From assembly GCA_017443465.1 (NCBI GenBank), contig JAFRXO010000041.1, positions 1 to 64,000 of the forward strand: a stretch of DNA of 64,000 bases. Direction: 5' to 3'. Of this stretch, positions 52,987-61,622 are shown in pieces. This DNA is from Bacteroidales bacterium (GTDB taxonomy: Bacteria; Bacteroidota; Bacteroidia; Bacteroidales; UBA932). The position numbers were made by a program, and so were the translations under genes. The notes beneath the pieces are model-generated. The model worked only from the letters and a program-made list of their open reading frames with translations. It was not told the DNA's origin and did not search any database. Each line of letters begins with the position of its first letter. Position 1 is the stretch's first letter.

Positions 52987-54012
52987 ATGATCCATTTCGA
53001 TTGCGACTATATGGAAGGGGCACATCCCCTTATCATGAGCCGCCTTCTTGAAACCAACCTCGAGCAGACACCGGGCTATGGGACGGACTGCTACTCCACC
53101 CATGCACGCGAGCTCATAAGGGCCGAATGCGGATGTCCCGATGCCGAGGTCCATTTCCTTGTCGGCGGCACCCAGGCTAATTCCACCATCATCGACGGAG
53201 TCCTCAGGCGTGGAGAAGGAGTTGTCTCCGCCGACACCGGCCACATCAACGTACACGAATCCGGAGCAGTGGAACTTGGCGGGCATAAAGTGCTTCCGCT
53301 TCCCAACGATAACGGGAAGATAAGCGGCACGCAACTCCGCGGGTTCCTTCAAGGATTTTTCGCTGACGAGACATATGAGCATATGGTCATCCCGGGGATG
53401 GTGTACATTTCGAACCCTACCGAATTCGGAACGCTCTATTCCCTCGAGGAACTGGAAGATATTTCAGCTGCCTGCCATGAAAACAACCTCCGGCTTTTCA
53501 TGGACGGGGCTAGACTCGGCTACGGCCTCGCAGCTAAAGGGAACAACCTGACTCTCAAGGATATCGCACGTCTGTGTGATGTCTTCTACATTGGAGGGAC
53601 CAAAGTCGGGGCTCTCTTCGGAGAAGCAGTGGTCATCCTCCGGCCCGGACTGATTCCTCATCTGTTCACCGTAATCAAGGAACACGGGGCCCTGCTTGCG
53701 AAAGGTCGCCTGGCAGGAATCCAGTTTGAGACCCTGTTCACCGACGGACTCTACTACCGCATAGGCGAGCACGCTGTCCGCCTGGCACAGAGGCTGAAGC
53801 AGATCTTCGTCGAGAAAGGATACGAAGTTTACATAGACTCTCCTACCAACCAGCAGTTCTTCATCCTTCCCAACGAAACAATCGACCGCCTGAAGCAGGA
53901 CGTCACCTTTGAACTATGGGGCGCGCGTGGAGAGACCTGCACACCGGTTCGGTTCGTAACCAGTTGGGCGACAAAGCCCGAAGATGTTGAAAAATTGGCA
54001 GGACTCCTATGA
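52987..54012 (+). CDS. ltaE: Low-specificity L-threonine aldolase
   Basis: A 341-residue PLP enzyme of the beta-eliminating lyase/threonine aldolase family, splitting L-threonine or L-allo-threonine into glycine and acetaldehyde. The PLP lysine is K206 in F-Y-I-G-G-T-K-V-G. Other motifs are F-L-V-G-G-T-Q-A-N and L-F-M-D-G-A-R-L. The ATG at 52987 lies in CATATG and gives the natural N-terminus (MIHFDCDYMEGAHP). The in-frame ATG at 52906 lies inside the previous gene. It is 19 bases from the rhodanese-MBL gene and overlaps the convergent serpin gene by 6 bases. Confidence 0.9.
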   Translation: MIHFDCDYMEGAHPLIMSRLLETNLEQTPGYGTDCYSTHARELIRAECGCPDAEVHFLVGGTQANSTIIDGVLRRGEGVVSADTGHINVHESGAVELGGHKVLPLPNDNGKISGTQLRGFLQGFFADETYEHMVIPGMVYISNPTEFGTLYSLEELEDISAACHENNLRLFMDGARLGYGLAAKGNNLTLKDIARLCDVFYIGGTKVGALFGEAVVILRPGLIPHLFTVIKEHGALLAKGRLAGIQFETLFTDGLYYRIGEHAVRLAQRLKQIFVEKGYEVYIDSPTNQQFFILPNETIDRLKQDVTFELWGARGETCTPVRFVTSWATKPEDVEKLAGLL

Positions 54013-55269
54013 TTCCTGAGGGAATCCAGTGTACTTGCCGGCGAAAATGATCGCACCGCTGCTGGATTCAGTTATCAGGTACAGGAAAGGCCTGCAGGCA
54101 TGGAAGGTTTTCTTGTCACCTGGTCCAGCCGAGGTCACGAAAGAGGCACTTGAGACAGCTGCTGCTTCCGTACCTTCTTCGCTCAATCTGATCATCGCAT
54201 CCTGCTTAACGAAGCTCAGGCATATATCATTGTCTGTCATTGCTTTAAAATCAGCAGAGAGCTCATTGAACGCAGACGGCATACCCATATCGGAAAGGAT
54301 CTCATTGAGTTTTCTGGAGTACTTGGTCTCGAATTTCGGCAGCCACAGGTCGACATCACATCTCACCATTGACCTGAGGACCTCTTCCCAGAGAGATGGA
54401 CTAATACGGGAAATCACTCCGGAAATTGTCTTTCCTTCATCGGGAAGGACAACCAGCATCGAAAAGGCCCCGTTGCCATATGGAAGGCGGACAATCCGGA
54501 AACCGTCATTTTCCTGATATTCGAAACTTCCTCCCCCCTTCATCATTGTAACCATCCGGGTCGCACCGTCCCCAGTTGAGAAACGCTCCTTGCCTGTATT
54601 GTTTTCAGAGAATTTCTTCTGCCACTGGCCCTTGAAGTAAACGGCATTGAGCAGGTATGCCAGCATGTCTGGAGAAACCTCGTCAAGGACCTTCGGTATC
54701 ATTCCGTTTGTCTGTCTATTGCACCAGGAGTTGATGGTTTCAAGGGTCCTGGGACCATCATTGAAATCAAGATTGGATACTTCTGCCTGATAGCTTTTTT
54801 CCACGACACCCTTGTAGCCGTCCAGGAGTGAATGGTTTCTGTTCACAAAGACCGCGTTTGCAATCGACAGGCTGGTCTTCCTGTCAAGTAAAGGCAATTG
54901 TTCAAGCATTGACAGGCAGTATTCATTCACTGCATCCGCCTCACCTGCACCATATCCAAGGACCTTACATATCTCATCGGCAGTTTCGCCCCTGGCACCG
55001 TTGAGGATCATCCCCAGCAGGAACTGCATGCTGAGTGGAGAAATGAAGAAATCCTTGTCTTCAGATGCATTGACCCTGTTGATGAATTCGAAGGCAAACC
55101 CGTTCCCTGCACTTGCCAAACGTGCTGACTTGCTTGACAGGTTCAATTCCTTATAAGGATTGTCCTGAGGATCCCCATCATCGATCCGTTCACATGCAGA
55201 GCCGGAAAGGATGACTGCAGTCAAAGCACAAATAATAGCAAAATTCTTCATAATCAAGATATTTTTCAT
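54007..55269 (-). CDS. Serpin lipoprotein (protease inhibitor)
   Basis: A serpin of about 420 residues with a lipoprotein signal (I-L-S-G-S-A-C-E). The core includes F-F-I-S-P-L-S-M-Q-F-L-L-G and A-Y-L-L-N-A-V-Y-F-K-G-Q-W. The reactive-loop hinge reads E-E-G-T-E-A-A-A-V-S-S, the pattern of inhibitory serpins. By spacing, the scissile P1 would be Ser in F-V-T-S-A-G. The C-terminal P-F-L-Y-L-I is the usual strand 5B. The ATG at 55269 is used, but 55251 would also fit. The gene follows the barrel anti-sigma gene by 2 bases, so it is the third gene of the sigma operon. Confidence 0.92.
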   Translation of the reverse strand: MKNILIMKNFAIICALTAVILSGSACERIDDGDPQDNPYKELNLSSKSARLASAGNGFAFEFINRVNASEDKDFFISPLSMQFLLGMILNGARGETADEICKVLGYGAGEADAVNEYCLSMLEQLPLLDRKTSLSIANAVFVNRNHSLLDGYKGVVEKSYQAEVSNLDFNDGPRTLETINSWCNRQTNGMIPKVLDEVSPDMLAYLLNAVYFKGQWQKKFSENNTGKERFSTGDGATRMVTMMKGGGSFEYQENDGFRIVRLPYGNGAFSMLVVLPDEGKTISGVISRISPSLWEEVLRSMVRCDVDLWLPKFETKYSRKLNEILSDMGMPSAFNELSADFKAMTDNDICLSFVKQDAMIRLSEEGTEAAAVSSASFVTSAGPGDKKTFHACRPFLYLITESSSGAIIFAGKYTGFPQES

Positions 55270-55271
55270 TT

Positions 55272-56480
55272 TCAAAGATTAACCCGCAACCCCGTTGAAA
55301 CTGAGAACACCACAGGGTGTTCACTGCGATATGTCTCAAGCCTATGGCGGCCCGATAGTACGGTCCAGCTTATTCCAGGCTCCGCATATAGTCCTACCCG
55401 CCTGGAAAGGTTGAACTGCATTCCTCCGGCCCCCAGGAGAGAGAAAGCCGGGGCATCTTTTTTCATGCTTTTCCCATCCAATGTAGCCCCGAGGCAGAAA
55501 TCGCCCTGTACTCCGGTCCCGAGATAGACATCAAGCCACCTGCCGGATACAATCATCCAATCCAGGCGCAGAGGCACTCCGAGATAATGGACATATTGCT
55601 TCTTTTCTCCAGAAAGGGTCCATGTAAGATGAGAGCGGTAAAGACTGTATTCGAGGCCGGAAGCAATTCTCAGTCTTTCAGATACAGGAATTCCCACTGA
55701 CAATCCTCCCTTGAAAGGGATGTAATGCTTGCTTTTCGAAAGCATATCCCCGGAAGGAATTTCTCCGCCCGGTTCAGATGAATAAGTATATCCACCACAG
55801 TAATAATCTTTGCCCGAATGCGCCGCCGCGGTTACCTCCGATGTCCGTCCAAAAGAAACCGGAGCTAAGACCGCCGCAGCCAGACCGCCTCCGGCAGCCG
55901 CTGCCGCCGCAAGGTTGACCCTTATTGTAACTGGCTTCTTCTCAGGTATTTCCTGTATTAAAGGCGATGAGACAGAGGCAACTGTTTCCTCTCTGACGAC
56001 TGGTTCGCCGTCATCTTGCCCGCTGTCCACCTGCACTGTCTCATTCTCCGTTACAGTCTCCGTCCTCGTTACAGTCTCCGTCGCCGGCCGCGTTTCTTCC
56101 CCTCCGTCAGCGGCCTCATGCTGATCGATGTCCGCAGAACCATGAACGGCCGCCTTTGGGATGACCGGACCAGAGACATAGGCTAGTGGAGCTGCCGCCT
56201 CGGGAATCCGGGACGAATCGACTGCACTGACGACAGGTACCGATGGCCGGACAGCCACCTGTACCCCATCCTGAGGGATATCCTCATGGCGAAGGAACAG
56301 GACTGAAGCAAGGATGGCGGCTGCAGCAGCTGTCATTCCAAATATCCAGGGCACGACCTTTCCGGAACCCCGGGCGGTTTTTCCTTTCCGAAGGGCACGG
56401 AACCCGGCAAAGCTACCATCCGGAATCGTACTTTCGTACCCTTCCAGCCGGTCCTTCACTATGTCTTCCCATTTATTCAT
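55272..56480 (-). CDS. TM-anchored protein with outer-membrane-barrel-like C-terminus (anti-sigma-type partner)
   Basis: A 402-residue protein encoded directly after an ECF sigma gene (ATGA overlap). Residues 1-45 are cytosolic (MNKWEDIVKDRLEGYESTIP), 47-63 form a single TM helix, 65-200 are a Ser/Thr/Glu-rich linker with repeats of T-E-T-V, and about 225-402 look like an eight-stranded outer-membrane barrel (F-K-G-G-L-S-V-G-I-P to F-S-V-S-T-G-L-R-V). This layout occurs after sigma genes in Bacteroidota and is thought to control the sigma factor. How one chain could span two membranes is unexplained. Confidence 0.7.
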   Translation of the reverse strand: MNKWEDIVKDRLEGYESTIPDGSFAGFRALRKGKTARGSGKVVPWIFGMTAAAAAILASVLFLRHEDIPQDGVQVAVRPSVPVVSAVDSSRIPEAAAPLAYVSGPVIPKAAVHGSADIDQHEAADGGEETRPATETVTRTETVTENETVQVDSGQDDGEPVVREETVASVSSPLIQEIPEKKPVTIRVNLAAAAAAGGGLAAAVLAPVSFGRTSEVTAAAHSGKDYYCGGYTYSSEPGGEIPSGDMLSKSKHYIPFKGGLSVGIPVSERLRIASGLEYSLYRSHLTWTLSGEKKQYVHYLGVPLRLDWMIVSGRWLDVYLGTGVQGDFCLGATLDGKSMKKDAPAFSLLGAGGMQFNLSRRVGLYAEPGISWTVLSGRHRLETYRSEHPVVFSVSTGLRVNL

Positions 56481-57037
56481 TGTCCTGTTTCCTTCAAATA
56501 GGCATTAATATTCTCTTTCAACTGTTTCCTCGCCTTCGCCAGCATTCCTGCAGACCCTTTTTCACTGATTCCGAGCATATGTCCGATTTCCTTGTGTGAG
56601 AAACCGTCGATGCAATACAGGTTGAAAACAGCCCTCCGCACATCAGGCAGCATCGAAATCCATTCAAGCAGTTTCTCCTGCGGGATCCTCCCTACCTCTT
56701 CAGCCGCCGGCTCCGGAATATTGTCCCGCGTCCAGAAATCCATATGGACTGTCCGCCATCGCCTCCTCTTGATGTCATTGACTGCCATATTGATGGCAAT
56801 GCGCCTTATCCATGCGTACAGGGAACCGCTGCCCGTGTACTTGTATGTCGAAATCCTGTCAAACGCCTTGATGAGCGTTTCCTGCATCAAATCCTTCGCA
56901 TCATCCGGATTGGAGGAATAGCGGCGGACGAGCGTCATCACCTTTGCTGCATATCTTCTATACAGCTCTTCTTCCGCCATGATATTATCCTCTGAGCAGA
57001 GCCTGGCCAAAGTCTGCTCATCCCATTCCGGATTCAT
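56477..57037 (-). CDS. RNA polymerase ECF sigma factor
   Basis: A 186-residue ECF sigma factor. Sigma region 2 reads A-E-E-E-L-Y-R-R-Y-A-A-K-V-M and D-A-K-D-L-M-Q-E-T-L-I-K-A-F. Region 4 reads L-P-D-V-R-R-A-V-F-N-L-Y, then G-F-S-H-K-E-I-G-H-M-L-G-I-S-E. The ATG at 57037 (MNPEWDEQTLARL) is chosen because the longer start at 57097 reads through a terminator hairpin. It forms an operon with the barrel protein and the serpin. The 4-base overlap with the next gene suggests coupled levels of sigma and its likely regulator. Confidence 0.92.
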   Translation of the reverse strand: MNPEWDEQTLARLCSEDNIMAEEELYRRYAAKVMTLVRRYSSNPDDAKDLMQETLIKAFDRISTYKYTGSGSLYAWIRRIAINMAVNDIKRRRWRTVHMDFWTRDNIPEPAAEEVGRIPQEKLLEWISMLPDVRRAVFNLYCIDGFSHKEIGHMLGISEKGSAGMLAKARKQLKENINAYLKETGQ

Positions 57038-57059
57038 CTCTGCAACATAAACACAAAAG

Positions 57060-57093
57060 ATCCCGGAATACGTCTCGACGACATCTCCGGGAT
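57060..57093 (-). terminator. Terminator after the coiled-coil lipoprotein gene
   Basis: ATCCCGGA (57060-57067) and TCCGGGAT (57086-57093) form an 8-base stem. On the minus strand it is followed by CTTTTGTGTTT, a fair U-rich tail, 35 bases past the stop at 57128. Confidence 0.55.
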
Positions 57094-57127
57094 GCAAGAA
57101 AAATCTATCCTGTTTCTGCTAAGGGGG

Positions 57128-57754
57128 CTATTTCATTTCCTCCTGAGCTGGCTCCTCACCGGAAAAACTGCCGAACAGGTCCTCGAGACGCTTCCCAAGA
57201 TCTTCCAGGGACTTTTCGAGTTCCTTGTTTTCCAGCAGTCCCTCCAGTTTTTTCCCGAAATCTTCAATGGCTTTCCCGAGCTTCTCGTCAGATGCGATCT
57301 TCTGTATCTGCTCGCCCAGATTCTCCAGGGACTTCTCCAGTTTTTTGTCTGAAAGGATCTTTTCCAGTGCTTTCTCAATGTCCTCGGCCCTCTTCCCGAG
57401 TCCTTCTGCCAGTCCGTCCAGATATGCCGGAAGCTCGTCTTTAAGTTTCTCCAGATAATCCTCCGACTGCTGGATCCCATTTTTCAGCAGCAGCGAATGG
57501 TACCGACCCATCGCACGGGCGGCCATCTGCTGCTCCTCCTGAGAATAATCCTGCTCGGAAGAGGTATATTTATCTGCAAGTTTATCATATTCAGCTACAG
57601 ATCTTTCCCAATCCGCCGAAGTATATGAAGCACTCTTGAGCTCTGCTTTATCTACGAACCTGTCAAGCTTCTGCGGAATGCTGGTGACCATGCACGAAAT
57701 GGCAAGCGCAGAAACGGCTGCGACAACTGACAATCTTGAAAACAATAATTTCAT
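57128..57754 (-). CDS. Helical coiled-coil lipoprotein
   Basis: A 208-residue protein with a lipoprotein signal (S-A-L-A-I-S-C). The C-terminal 90 residues contain three near-repeats of about 23 residues built on the pattern L-E-K-S-L-E-x-L-G-E/K-x-L/I (around residues 130-200), strongly alpha-helical and acidic. It resembles a Bacteroidota family of small helical lipoproteins, but I cannot name a function. A -7 box (TAACTTTG, 57771-57778) lies just upstream, divergent from the PTS operon promoter, and a hairpin follows the stop. Confidence 0.6.
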   Translation of the reverse strand: MKLLFSRLSVVAAVSALAISCMVTSIPQKLDRFVDKAELKSASYTSADWERSVAEYDKLADKYTSSEQDYSQEEQQMAARAMGRYHSLLLKNGIQQSEDYLEKLKDELPAYLDGLAEGLGKRAEDIEKALEKILSDKKLEKSLENLGEQIQKIASDEKLGKAIEDFGKKLEGLLENKELEKSLEDLGKRLEDLFGSFSGEEPAQEEMK

Positions 57755-57770
57755 ATCACAAGGTTTTTTT

Positions 57771-57778
57771 CAAAGTTA
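57771..57778 (-). promoter_or_regulatory. -7 box for the coiled-coil lipoprotein gene
   Basis: On the minus strand this reads TAACTTTG, a full match to TAnnTTTG, 17 bases before the start codon at 57754. It lies within 20 bases of the divergent mtlA -7 box. Confidence 0.55.
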
Positions 57779-57787
57779 ACATTTTTT

Positions 57788-57795
57788 TATTTTTG
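57788..57795 (+). promoter_or_regulatory. -7 box for the mannitol PTS operon
   Basis: TATTTTTG matches TAnnTTTG, 44 bases before the mtlA ATG at 57839. The two divergent boxes here are close enough that polymerase binding could be mutually exclusive. Confidence 0.55.
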
Positions 57796-57838
57796 TAATA
57801 AGAACCACAAGTTAAGAAACGGACTTCTATATAAGCAT

Positions 57839-59749
57839 ATGTCAGCAAAAGAGAATATCCAGAGATTCGGCAGGGCGCTAAGCGCCATGGTGATGCCGAA
57901 TATAGGAGCATTCATTGCCTGGGGACTGATCACTGCCATCTTCATCCAGAATGGCTGGTGGCCGAACGAACACATCGCGAAGATGGTCGCCCCGATGCTG
58001 AAGTACCTGCTGCCCACTCTGATAGCCTTTACGGCCGGAAAAAATGTAGGAGGCTACCGAGGAGGAGTCGCAGCCACCGTAGCTGCCATGGGAGTCATAA
58101 TCGGTACCGACACCCCGATGTTCCTCGGAGCAATGATAATGGGTCCCCTGGCGGGATGGTGCATTAAGAAGTTCGATTCCCTGGTCAAGGGAAAGGTAGG
58201 CGCCGGTTTCGAAATGCTGGTAGATAACTTCTCCCTCGGGATCATCGCCATGATCCTGGCCATCACCGGCTACCTCCTCATTGGGAACGTCGTTTCCGGC
58301 ATAACCAATGCTCTCAGTTCAGGAGTCAACTGGATGCTCCGTCATGGGCTGAATCCACTCCTGGCCCTGCTGGTGGACCCTGCAAAGGTACTCTTCCTCA
58401 ACAACGCCGTCAATCACGGAATCATGACTCCGTTGGGCATCCAGCAGGCTGCCGACATCGGGCACTCCATGCTCTTCCTGGTCGACCCGAATCCGGGTCC
58501 CGGACTGGGAATCATCCTGGCATGCTGGGTCTTCGGAAAGGGAATGACCAAACAGTCCGCTCCGGGAGCTGCTGTAATCCAGCTTTTTGGCGGAATCCAT
58601 GAAATATATTTCCCATATGTCCTCGCGAGACCTGTGCTCCTGCTTCCCGTCATGCTGGGAAATGTCTGCGCGCTGTCATTCTTCACGCTGACTGACTTCG
58701 GACTTGTCGCCCCGGCCTCTCCGGGAAGCCTCATATCCATAATCCTGATGTCTCCGCGGGGAAGGATGCTTATAGGCATAATGGGTGTAATCATAGGCAC
58801 AGCTATATCCTTCCTGCTCTCAATCCCGATAATTAAATCCCGGCCGGATTTCCAGGGCGAAGTTGAAGGCGGCCAGCCAACCGGCCAGTCCCTTCCCGGA
58901 TCATCCGTCCTTACTGCCAATTCAGGCAATACGCAGGGCATCCATAAGATAATATTCGCCTGCGATGCAGGTATGGGATCCAGCGCCTTGGGAGCCACCA
59001 GGTTCAAGGCCAGGCTTATGAAAGCGGGGCTCGCTGACATCCTCTGCTCCAATGCAGCAGTCGATGAAATTCCTGCGGATGCAGACCTCGTCATATGCCA
59101 GCAGACCCTTGCCGAGCGGTCCGCCTCAGTACTCGCCTCACGTGCGGGGATACCTCCCGAAAAGGCTGCAGCCCAAGTAATCCCGCTTGTCAATTTCCTT
59201 TCCGACCCTGCCCTGGACGCCCTGATCGGGCAACTTCAGGAATCACATTCTTCCGGCCCCGCGTCAGCTGTGCCGGCTGAGACTCCTGCCGAAAAGCCCG
59301 GATCATATGACGGCAATGCCATACTCAGAGCCGAGGACATATGCCTCGGTCTGCCTTCGGAGTCCAAAGAATCGGCCATACTCCGAGCCGGACATATGCT
59401 CGAAGCATCGGGACGGGTCGGATACGGATATGCCGAGGCCATGCTCGAGCGCGAAAAGGCCGTCTCGACATATATGGGCATGGGCATTGCTATCCCCCAT
59501 GGCACATCGCAGGCCAAGGAAAAGATCCTCAAAAACGGAATAGTGGTCCTTCAGTATCCGGATGGTGTGGACTTCGGAGAAGAGAAAGCTAATCTCGTCA
59601 TAGGAATTGCCGGAGAGGGAGATGACCACCTGGACATCCTGGCTCGGCTTTCGGAGACGCTTGGAGACGAGGAAGTCCTTCAAAAGCTTTTCAGCACCGA
59701 TGACCGGAACTATGTCCTGGAGACCCTCGGAGGGCACAAAGAAAACTAA
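57839..59749 (+). CDS. mtlA: Mannitol-type PTS permease EIICBA
   Basis: A 636-residue inner-membrane protein with the EIIC, EIIB and EIIA domains in one chain, as in E. coli MtlA (637). The EIIC domain (about 1-335) has S-A-M-V-M-P-N-I-G-A-F-I-A-W-G and F-L-N-N-A-V-N-H-G-I-M. The EIIB domain carries the phospho-acceptor C375 in F-A-C-D-A-G-M-G-S-S. The EIIA domain carries H554 in A-I-P-H-G-T. It imports and phosphorylates a hexitol, probably mannitol, to the 1-phosphate. No mannitol-1-phosphate dehydrogenase is in the window. The ATG lies in CATATG, and the HPr gene follows 11 bases later. Confidence 0.95.
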   Translation: MSAKENIQRFGRALSAMVMPNIGAFIAWGLITAIFIQNGWWPNEHIAKMVAPMLKYLLPTLIAFTAGKNVGGYRGGVAATVAAMGVIIGTDTPMFLGAMIMGPLAGWCIKKFDSLVKGKVGAGFEMLVDNFSLGIIAMILAITGYLLIGNVVSGITNALSSGVNWMLRHGLNPLLALLVDPAKVLFLNNAVNHGIMTPLGIQQAADIGHSMLFLVDPNPGPGLGIILACWVFGKGMTKQSAPGAAVIQLFGGIHEIYFPYVLARPVLLLPVMLGNVCALSFFTLTDFGLVAPASPGSLISIILMSPRGRMLIGIMGVIIGTAISFLLSIPIIKSRPDFQGEVEGGQPTGQSLPGSSVLTANSGNTQGIHKIIFACDAGMGSSALGATRFKARLMKAGLADILCSNAAVDEIPADADLVICQQTLAERSASVLASRAGIPPEKAAAQVIPLVNFLSDPALDALIGQLQESHSSGPASAVPAETPAEKPGSYDGNAILRAEDICLGLPSESKESAILRAGHMLEASGRVGYGYAEAMLEREKAVSTYMGMGIAIPHGTSQAKEKILKNGIVVLQYPDGVDFGEEKANLVIGIAGEGDDHLDILARLSETLGDEEVLQKLFSTDDRNYVLETLGGHKEN

Positions 59750-59760
59750 TAATCTAACAT

Positions 59761-60024
59761 ATGACAACAGAATCCATAACAATAGAGGCTCCCAACGGTC
59801 TTCATGCCCGTCCGGTCACTGAACTGGTCCGCCTGGTAAAATCCTTTGCAGGCACTAAGGTTACCTTGGCTACCGCGGCCCGCGAAGTCAGGGCAGACAG
59901 CATGCTTTCAATCCTGTCACTCGGGCTCAAGAAAGGGACGGAAGTAAAAGTATCCGCAGACGGTCCGCAGGAAGAGGAAGCAGTTAAGGCAATTGTCGAA
60001 TCGATCCGCTCAGTAACAGAATGA
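59761..60024 (+). CDS. ptsH: Phosphocarrier protein HPr
   Basis: An 87-residue cytosolic protein. The phospho-acceptor H15 is in N-G-L-H-A-R-P-V-T-E, and a Ser (S47) in R-A-D-S-M-L-S-I-L sits near the Ser46 site used by HprK in other bacteria. It carries phosphate from EI to the EIIA domain of MtlA. The stop overlaps the EI start (ATGA). The ATG is in CATATG. Confidence 0.95.
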   Translation: MTTESITIEAPNGLHARPVTELVRLVKSFAGTKVTLATAAREVRADSMLSILSLGLKKGTEVKVSADGPQEEEAVKAIVESIRSVTE

Positions 60025-61622
60025 CAACCCTCTCTACCCGGACATATGTCAAAGGCCTTGCAAAAGGGAAAGCTCTTTTCCTTAAGAAAGGCTGTGGCCA
60101 TAGCCATGAGGCCCCTCAAGGCAGTCCCGAAGAAGAGATGGAGCGCCTTGGAAAAGCCTTCGACAGAGTCCGGAATGACATAGGAGAAGCTGCCGCAAAG
60201 GCGGGAGAATCCCTTCGGGAAATACTGTCTGCCCATCTTGAGATGCTTGAGGACCCTATGCTACATGACGGGATCCAGGACAAGATCCTTTCCGGCGGCC
60301 TAAGTGCCCCTCAAGCCGTAAAAGAGGCCTGCGAAGAGCTCCAGGCTATGTTCGATGCCATAGATGACGAGTATCTCCGCGCCCGGAAAGATGATGTCCG
60401 TGACATATGCGGACAACTCCTCAGCGCATTGACGGAAAAGGCCGGTATCGGGCCTTCTCCCATCCCGCAGGGTTCAGTGCTCGTAGCCGAAGAAATTCTT
60501 CCGTCCGATGCAGGAAAAGTCGATTTCAACCGCCTGGGAGCAATAGTCACCAGACTCGGAAGCATCACCAGCCATGCCGCAATCATTGCCCGCAGCTACG
60601 GAATCCCCGTGCTGATGGGCATCCCTGTCGAGAGGATCAATGATGGGGACCTGCTCCTGGTCAACGCCCTGGACGGCACCCTTACGGTGAATCCGGACGA
60701 AAAGACGGAAGCAGAATTCGACAAACTCCTCGCGAAAGAAATGGCGCGTGGAGCAGAAGCATCAAGCCAGGCTTTCAAGACCGCAGTCACCCGCGACGGA
60801 AAAACAATCATGGTATATGCCAACGCCGGCTCAATCGGAGATGTCCGGAAGGCCATTGAAGGCGGTGCGGACGGAATCGGCCTTTTCCGGAGCGAATTCC
60901 TCTTCATGCAGGACGAGAGCCTTCCAAGCGAGGAAAAACAATATGAGGCTTACAGGGACGCAGTCCTCATATGCAATGGCAAACCTGTCACTATCAGGAC
61001 TCTGGACATTGGCGGAGACAAGGCTCTCCCCTGCCTCGGCCTGCCACGCGAAGAGAATCCATTCCTGGGATTCAGGGCAATCCGCATCTCACTCGCCCGC
61101 CCGGAGATCTTCAAACCCCAGGTCCGGGCGATACTCAGGGCTTCCGCCCACGGCCCGGTTCGGATCCTTCTCCCGATGATCACTACATTGGATGAGATAC
61201 GGCATGCGCGCAGCATTATTTCCCAGTGCATGAATGAACTGGACCGCGAGAACATTGCATATGACAAAGCAATCCCTGTCGGGATAATGGTGGAAACTCC
61301 CGCCGCAGTCCTGATGGCAGATGAATTCTCCAAAGAAGCTGATTTCTTCAGCCTGGGCACCAATGACCTCACCCAGTACATACTTGCCGCAGACCGCGGA
61401 AACAACGCCATATCAGAGCTTTACGATCATATGAACCCAGCCGTTCTCCGCGCTGTCTCCATTACTGCCAAGGCAGCCAGGGAGAGCGGTATTCCAGTAT
61501 GCGTATGCGGAGAAATGGCTGCGGACGAACAAGCCGTCAAGCCCCTTCTGGAATCAGGTGTGGACTCTCTTAGCGTTCCTGCTCCCGTCATAGCAAAAAC
61601 TAAAATAATCATATCAGAATGA
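60021..61622 (+). CDS. ptsI: PTS enzyme I (phosphoenolpyruvate-protein phosphotransferase)
   Basis: Transfers phosphate from phosphoenolpyruvate to HPr. The 533-residue chain is somewhat shorter than E. coli EI (575). The phospho-histidine is H185 in G-S-I-T-S-H-A-A-I-I-A-R-S-Y-G. The PEP-binding C-terminal domain has T-L-D-I-G-G-D-K, F-L-G-F-R-A-I-R and F-F-S-L-G-T-N-D-L-T-Q-Y, and the conserved C-V-C-G-E-M-A near the end. It is coupled to ptsH on one side and to the secreted-protein gene on the other, each by 4-base ATGA overlaps. Confidence 0.96.
   Translation: MTTLSTRTYVKGLAKGKALFLKKGCGHSHEAPQGSPEEEMERLGKAFDRVRNDIGEAAAKAGESLREILSAHLEMLEDPMLHDGIQDKILSGGLSAPQAVKEACEELQAMFDAIDDEYLRARKDDVRDICGQLLSALTEKAGIGPSPIPQGSVLVAEEILPSDAGKVDFNRLGAIVTRLGSITSHAAIIARSYGIPVLMGIPVERINDGDLLLVNALDGTLTVNPDEKTEAEFDKLLAKEMARGAEASSQAFKTAVTRDGKTIMVYANAGSIGDVRKAIEGGADGIGLFRSEFLFMQDESLPSEEKQYEAYRDAVLICNGKPVTIRTLDIGGDKALPCLGLPREENPFLGFRAIRISLARPEIFKPQVRAILRASAHGPVRILLPMITTLDEIRHARSIISQCMNELDRENIAYDKAIPVGIMVETPAAVLMADEFSKEADFFSLGTNDLTQYILAADRGNNAISELYDHMNPAVLRAVSITAKAARESGIPVCVCGEMAADEQAVKPLLESGVDSLSVPAPVIAKTKIIISE

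Noticed and set aside
57038..57097. Longer start for the sigma factor
   Set aside because: It encodes a terminator hairpin and adds a non-conserved leader. The start at 57037 gives the normal sigma N-terminus.
57839..61622. Recent horizontal transfer of the PTS
   Set aside because: Base composition, CATATG density and ATGA overlaps match the neighbouring genes, so recent transfer is not supported by what can be seen.
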